Assembly (NCBI GenBank): GCA_951394045.1
Contig: OX595986.1
Coordinates: 4,865,534-4,929,533, forward strand
DNA length: 64,000 nt
From: Nitzschia sp. DOCU1
Lineage: Eukaryota > Bacillariophyta > Bacillariophyceae > Bacillariales > Bacillariaceae
Direction of reading: 5' to 3'
Of the stretch, positions 61,469 to 64,000 are shown piece by piece. Both the position numbers and the translations under genes were made by a program. The notes below the pieces were generated by a model. That model saw only the letters and a program-made list of their open reading frames with translations, searched no databases and was not told the DNA's origin. Each line of letters opens with the position of its first letter. Within the stretch, counting starts at the first letter, position 1.

Positions 61469-62530
61469 ATGCTTTGTAGAAATCCCACTCTTTGTTTCGA
61501 TACCGCCAGTGCACAAAATTGCAGGAAACTGAACGAAATGGAAGAAGTGCTAGGTGACAATTACGGCCAGGGTCGAGGTCCTGGTCTACCCCAAACGCTT
61601 CACAAGCTTCTAGAAGAGACAGAGGCGGAGGGGCGAAACGACATTATCTCGTGGGTTGCCAATGGCACAGCCTTCAAGGTACACAACAAGGAGGCCTTCA
61701 TTAACACCATTATGCCTCGCTACTTCGAGACTTCGACCTTCAAGTCTTATCAACGCTCTGTCAATCTATGGAGCTTTACGACCGTGCGTAAAGGACCCAA
61801 GAAGGGCTACACATCTCATCCTCTATTTCGGCGAGGTGAGAAAGACTTATGCAAAGACATGAGGCGTATCCGAATCAAGGGGACAGGCAAGAAACGCATT
61901 AACCCAGGCGCAGGAACTGCTAGCCCATTTAAGTCTATTCTCTCCCCCCCTGATGCTGGACTCTCCTCCAAGAAGACAAACATGAGTCTTCCAGCAGCAG
62001 CATCGCCGACGAAGAATCTCGATCTATTGGCTGCCGTCGGCGGGGAACTCCCTGGTCCGCTTGTTGTGGAGCAGAGAACACGCCGCAGCACGACAACCTT
62101 TAAGGCTCGACCACTCTCGGCCCCGCCTCCGATCAGTAACTTTGGTTCTTTGGAAGTGAATGATGTTATTTTGGCGGCTCTCTTCTCCAAGCACACACAA
62201 CAGCGCTTGACCCCTCATGGGGGAGATTTTTCCGTTGCTTCTCGTCTACTTGCTGGTGGATCCGGCACGACAACGCCTTACCAAGAATCTTCTTCTGGCA
62301 CGACCACGCCTCCTCATTGGCTGGCGGGTGCTAGTGTTTCGGCGGGGGGCAGTCCGTCCCAAAGTACATGTGGTACAGCGGCCGATCAGTCCAAGGATTT
62401 TTTGGTGTTTTCTGGAATGTTGCAGCAGCTCTTGCGCAAGCAGGAGCAGAGCGACGCTGCTTACATGTCTGCATTCCTGGGTGTGATTGGAAATGGCACC
62501 GCTCCTGCTACCCAATCTTACTATGTATGA
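61469..62530 (+). CDS. HSF-type DNA-binding transcription factor
   Basis: Up to 353 residues from ATG 61469; a second ATG at 61538 (MEEVLGDN) gives 330 and may be the true start. The HSF-type winged helix spans about residues 38-137: LPQTLHKLLEETE, IISWVANGTAFKVHNKEAF, MPRYFETSTFKSYQRSVNLW and YTSHPLFRRGEKDLC. The recognition helix has FKSYQRSVNLWSF, where animal HSFs have FASFVRQLNMYGF-like sequence, a usual diatom variation. No clear heptad-repeat trimerisation region is seen; the C-terminus is Ser/Thr/Gly-rich. HSF-type factors are greatly expanded in diatoms. Tandem repeats end just upstream. Confidence 0.9.
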   Translation: MLCRNPTLCFDTASAQNCRKLNEMEEVLGDNYGQGRGPGLPQTLHKLLEETEAEGRNDIISWVANGTAFKVHNKEAFINTIMPRYFETSTFKSYQRSVNLWSFTTVRKGPKKGYTSHPLFRRGEKDLCKDMRRIRIKGTGKKRINPGAGTASPFKSILSPPDAGLSSKKTNMSLPAAASPTKNLDLLAAVGGELPGPLVVEQRTRRSTTTFKARPLSAPPPISNFGSLEVNDVILAALFSKHTQQRLTPHGGDFSVASRLLAGGSGTTTPYQESSSGTTTPPHWLAGASVSAGGSPSQSTCGTAADQSKDFLVFSGMLQQLLRKQEQSDAAYMSAFLGVIGNGTAPATQSYYV

Positions 62531-62903
62531 TCCACCACCCGTGGCGTTTTTTTACATTAAAAGTAATGATTTTGTGACCTAATAAGTGTATATCTTTAGT
62601 AATTGCTTTGGCTAGTTCTTGGGATACTAACGACTCGCCAAGAACAAGAAGCGATCATCAAGGCTCGGCGTAGCTGCTACCGCATATTATGAAACGAATG
62701 CGAAACATGTTACGGCCAGGTAGACCTCTGATTCTAGCGCCGTCAATGCGTGCCCACGTCCATTCTCCGTTACAGCAAATGCGGTATAGAAGCTTCATAC
62801 ACCATACGACTCAATCTAGAGGTGGCCGATCCCCGAAAAAGGCAACCCCGTCGTCCATTCTGTACAGTAGCTTTTTTGTTCGCCTTGTTGATTCCTTGAA
62901 TAT
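62531..62903. other. Short intergenic region, convergent genes
   Basis: A plus-strand frame begins at 62689 but overlaps the 3' end of the YTH gene and has no domain. Nothing else is seen. Confidence 0.35.
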
Positions 62904-64000
62904 CTACGCCTTGGCAATCTTTCTTGGTGGCAAGGCGATCGGCGGGGGATTAACGGCGACGCCCTCCCATACTCCTTGTTGGTAGTCCATCATGTACGCG
63001 AGAGCACCACATTCATTGGCCAACAAAGACGCAATGGCCTCTGTTTGCGCAAAGGTTAGAGGCCCGATTCGTCCGCTGCCTCGACTCCGAAGAATGTCAT
63101 TCAAGATCGGATCCGTATCCTCCAGAGGTGGACATTCTAGCCCCACGCGGACTCGAATTTGAACCGGAAAAGGAGATTCTTTCGCGTTGGGATTCTTGGA
63201 AAAGGCGGTAGGCTCCAAGTTCATAGCCGCAGGCGTCAAGGCTTCAAAGATTCCAAAGAGTAGGCGGTCGGTCACATTGAACAAAAACACCGTCGACCCA
63301 GGGACAATCCATTGTGCCGCCGCTTTCATATGAGCCGGCAAACCAAACAAGCCACGTCCAAGACACTCATCCATGGTATCACTGGAGCACCCAAATATAA
63401 AGCCAGGACCGGGAAGGACAGGCCACGGAATCTCGTCAATGGGTGGACATCGAAAGTCTGTCAACAAATTCTCTGGAGCAGGTGGCTCTTCTTCGTCCTC
63501 AGCAGACCAACTCTCATACAACGTCACGAGCGGGCTATTCCACAAGGCTTTCATAAGCTTCTCACCTGTCGCTGCTGACATGTCTTGACAAAACTGTGTC
63601 TGAGCCGTTGGCAACAATAGATCAGGCGCTGCTTCCAAGGCAATTGCAATCGGAAACTCTGTCGTTCGATACCACTCCACGCCCAATCGGTACGCAAACG
63701 CCTCGGGAGCATTCTCATTTTCCACGGCTCCTTCTTGAAATAGAGCCGTCGAAGTCATTAGGGCGGCTCCTTGGATATGTCTCGAATCGCTAACGGTAAA
63801 AAAGATCATGACTTGCTTTTTTCCATTTTGATACGCCTTGTTGAGTTGCTCGGCATGTTTGCGTTGGACATACCACTCTGCCTGATAGGTGGATATGGCC
63901 AGGTCTGTTTGCGTTGCAGCTCGGAGAATGAAAAAGTGTGCTTCTTCGGGTTCCAAAATCGGCGAAGGCTTACCACCTCCACTGGCACCTCCTTGAAAGT
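62904..64000 (-). CDS. YTH domain-DCD domain fusion protein, 5' end beyond the window
   Basis: The minus-strand frame is open from the window edge to a stop at 62904; no start codon is in the window. The YTH domain begins AHFFILRAATQTDLAISTY, with a tryptophan in QAEWYV, then QVMIFFTVSDSRHIQGAALM and a second tryptophan in VEWYRTTEFP, the aromatic-cage positions that bind N6-methyladenosine. Next comes a DCD domain: GFIFGCSSDTMDECLGRGLF, GLPAHM, PGSTVFLFNVTDRLLFGIFE. DCD domains occur in plant proteins linked to stress and cell death. The pair suggests an m6A reader coupled to another function. At least 365 residues. Confidence 0.88.
   Translation of the reverse strand, partial: FQGGASGGGKPSPILEPEEAHFFILRAATQTDLAISTYQAEWYVQRKHAEQLNKAYQNGKKQVMIFFTVSDSRHIQGAALMTSTALFQEGAVENENAPEAFAYRLGVEWYRTTEFPIAIALEAAPDLLLPTAQTQFCQDMSAATGEKLMKALWNSPLVTLYESWSAEDEEEPPAPENLLTDFRCPPIDEIPWPVLPGPGFIFGCSSDTMDECLGRGLFGLPAHMKAAAQWIVPGSTVFLFNVTDRLLFGIFEALTPAAMNLEPTAFSKNPNAKESPFPVQIRVRVGLECPPLEDTDPILNDILRSRGSGRIGPLTFAQTEAIASLLANECGALAYMMDYQQGVWEGVAVNPPPIALPPRKIAKA

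Noticed and set aside
1..64000. tRNA, rRNA and riboswitch genes
   Set aside because: I looked for A/B-box pairs and conserved rRNA stretches and found none convincing. The only tRNA-like string is the Copia primer site.

Overview
The window reads as nuclear DNA of a photosynthetic stramenopile, most likely a pennate diatom. Several precursors carry a signal peptide followed by a phenylalanine at the predicted cleavage point, as diatom plastid proteins do. Genes have few, short GT-AG introns (about 60-200 bp). There is a Copia element of diatom type, an HSF-type regulator, and a plastid VKOR-thioredoxin fusion. This is inferred from sequence features only; no species is claimed.

Layout. 0.1-5.8 kb: a divergent pair of Golgi-type genes (an HxRxGD fucosyltransferase-like protein and a GT10 fucosyltransferase), a 203-bp tandem repeat, and two small related proteins. 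6.1-12.4 kb: a complete young Copia element with identical 312-bp LTRs, inserted 113 bp upstream of a GT32 gene. 12.5-25.6 kb: the GT32 gene, a type II membrane protein, a methyltransferase, a CHY/RING E3 ligase, two tandem LNR (Notch-type repeat) membrane proteins, and a GT92-like transferase. 25.7-33 kb: an ABC-transporter relic, three near-perfect 1.53-kb tandem repeat units, and a membrane protein. 34.5-49.1 kb: a VKOR-Trx gene, a TauE/SafE transporter and a basic Cys-motif protein. A 4,399-bp block spanning this locus is present twice, nearly identical, with a 4.7-kb headless and tailless retroelement fragment exactly between the copies. 50-56.4 kb: a plastid flavoprotein disulfide reductase and a DCC thiol oxidoreductase. 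They diverge from each other and each carries the same ~80-bp block 265-269 bp upstream of its ATG. Gene fragments, minisatellites and an old copy of the 1.5-kb repeat lie between them. 56.5-64 kb: a DUF1348 protein, a four-RRM RNA-binding protein, prefoldin subunit 2, an HSF-type factor, and a YTH-DCD fusion that runs off the window.

Themes. At least four secretory-pathway glycosyltransferase-like genes lie within 25 kb. Three genes act on thiols or disulfides in or near the plastid (VKOR-Trx, disulfide reductase, DCC protein). Both retroelements separate their gag-like and downstream frames with one in-frame TGA. The Copia element also needs a +1 frameshift and has a primer site matching the D-arm of initiator tRNA-Met. 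The flavoprotein reductase lacks the usual NADPH-binding motifs.
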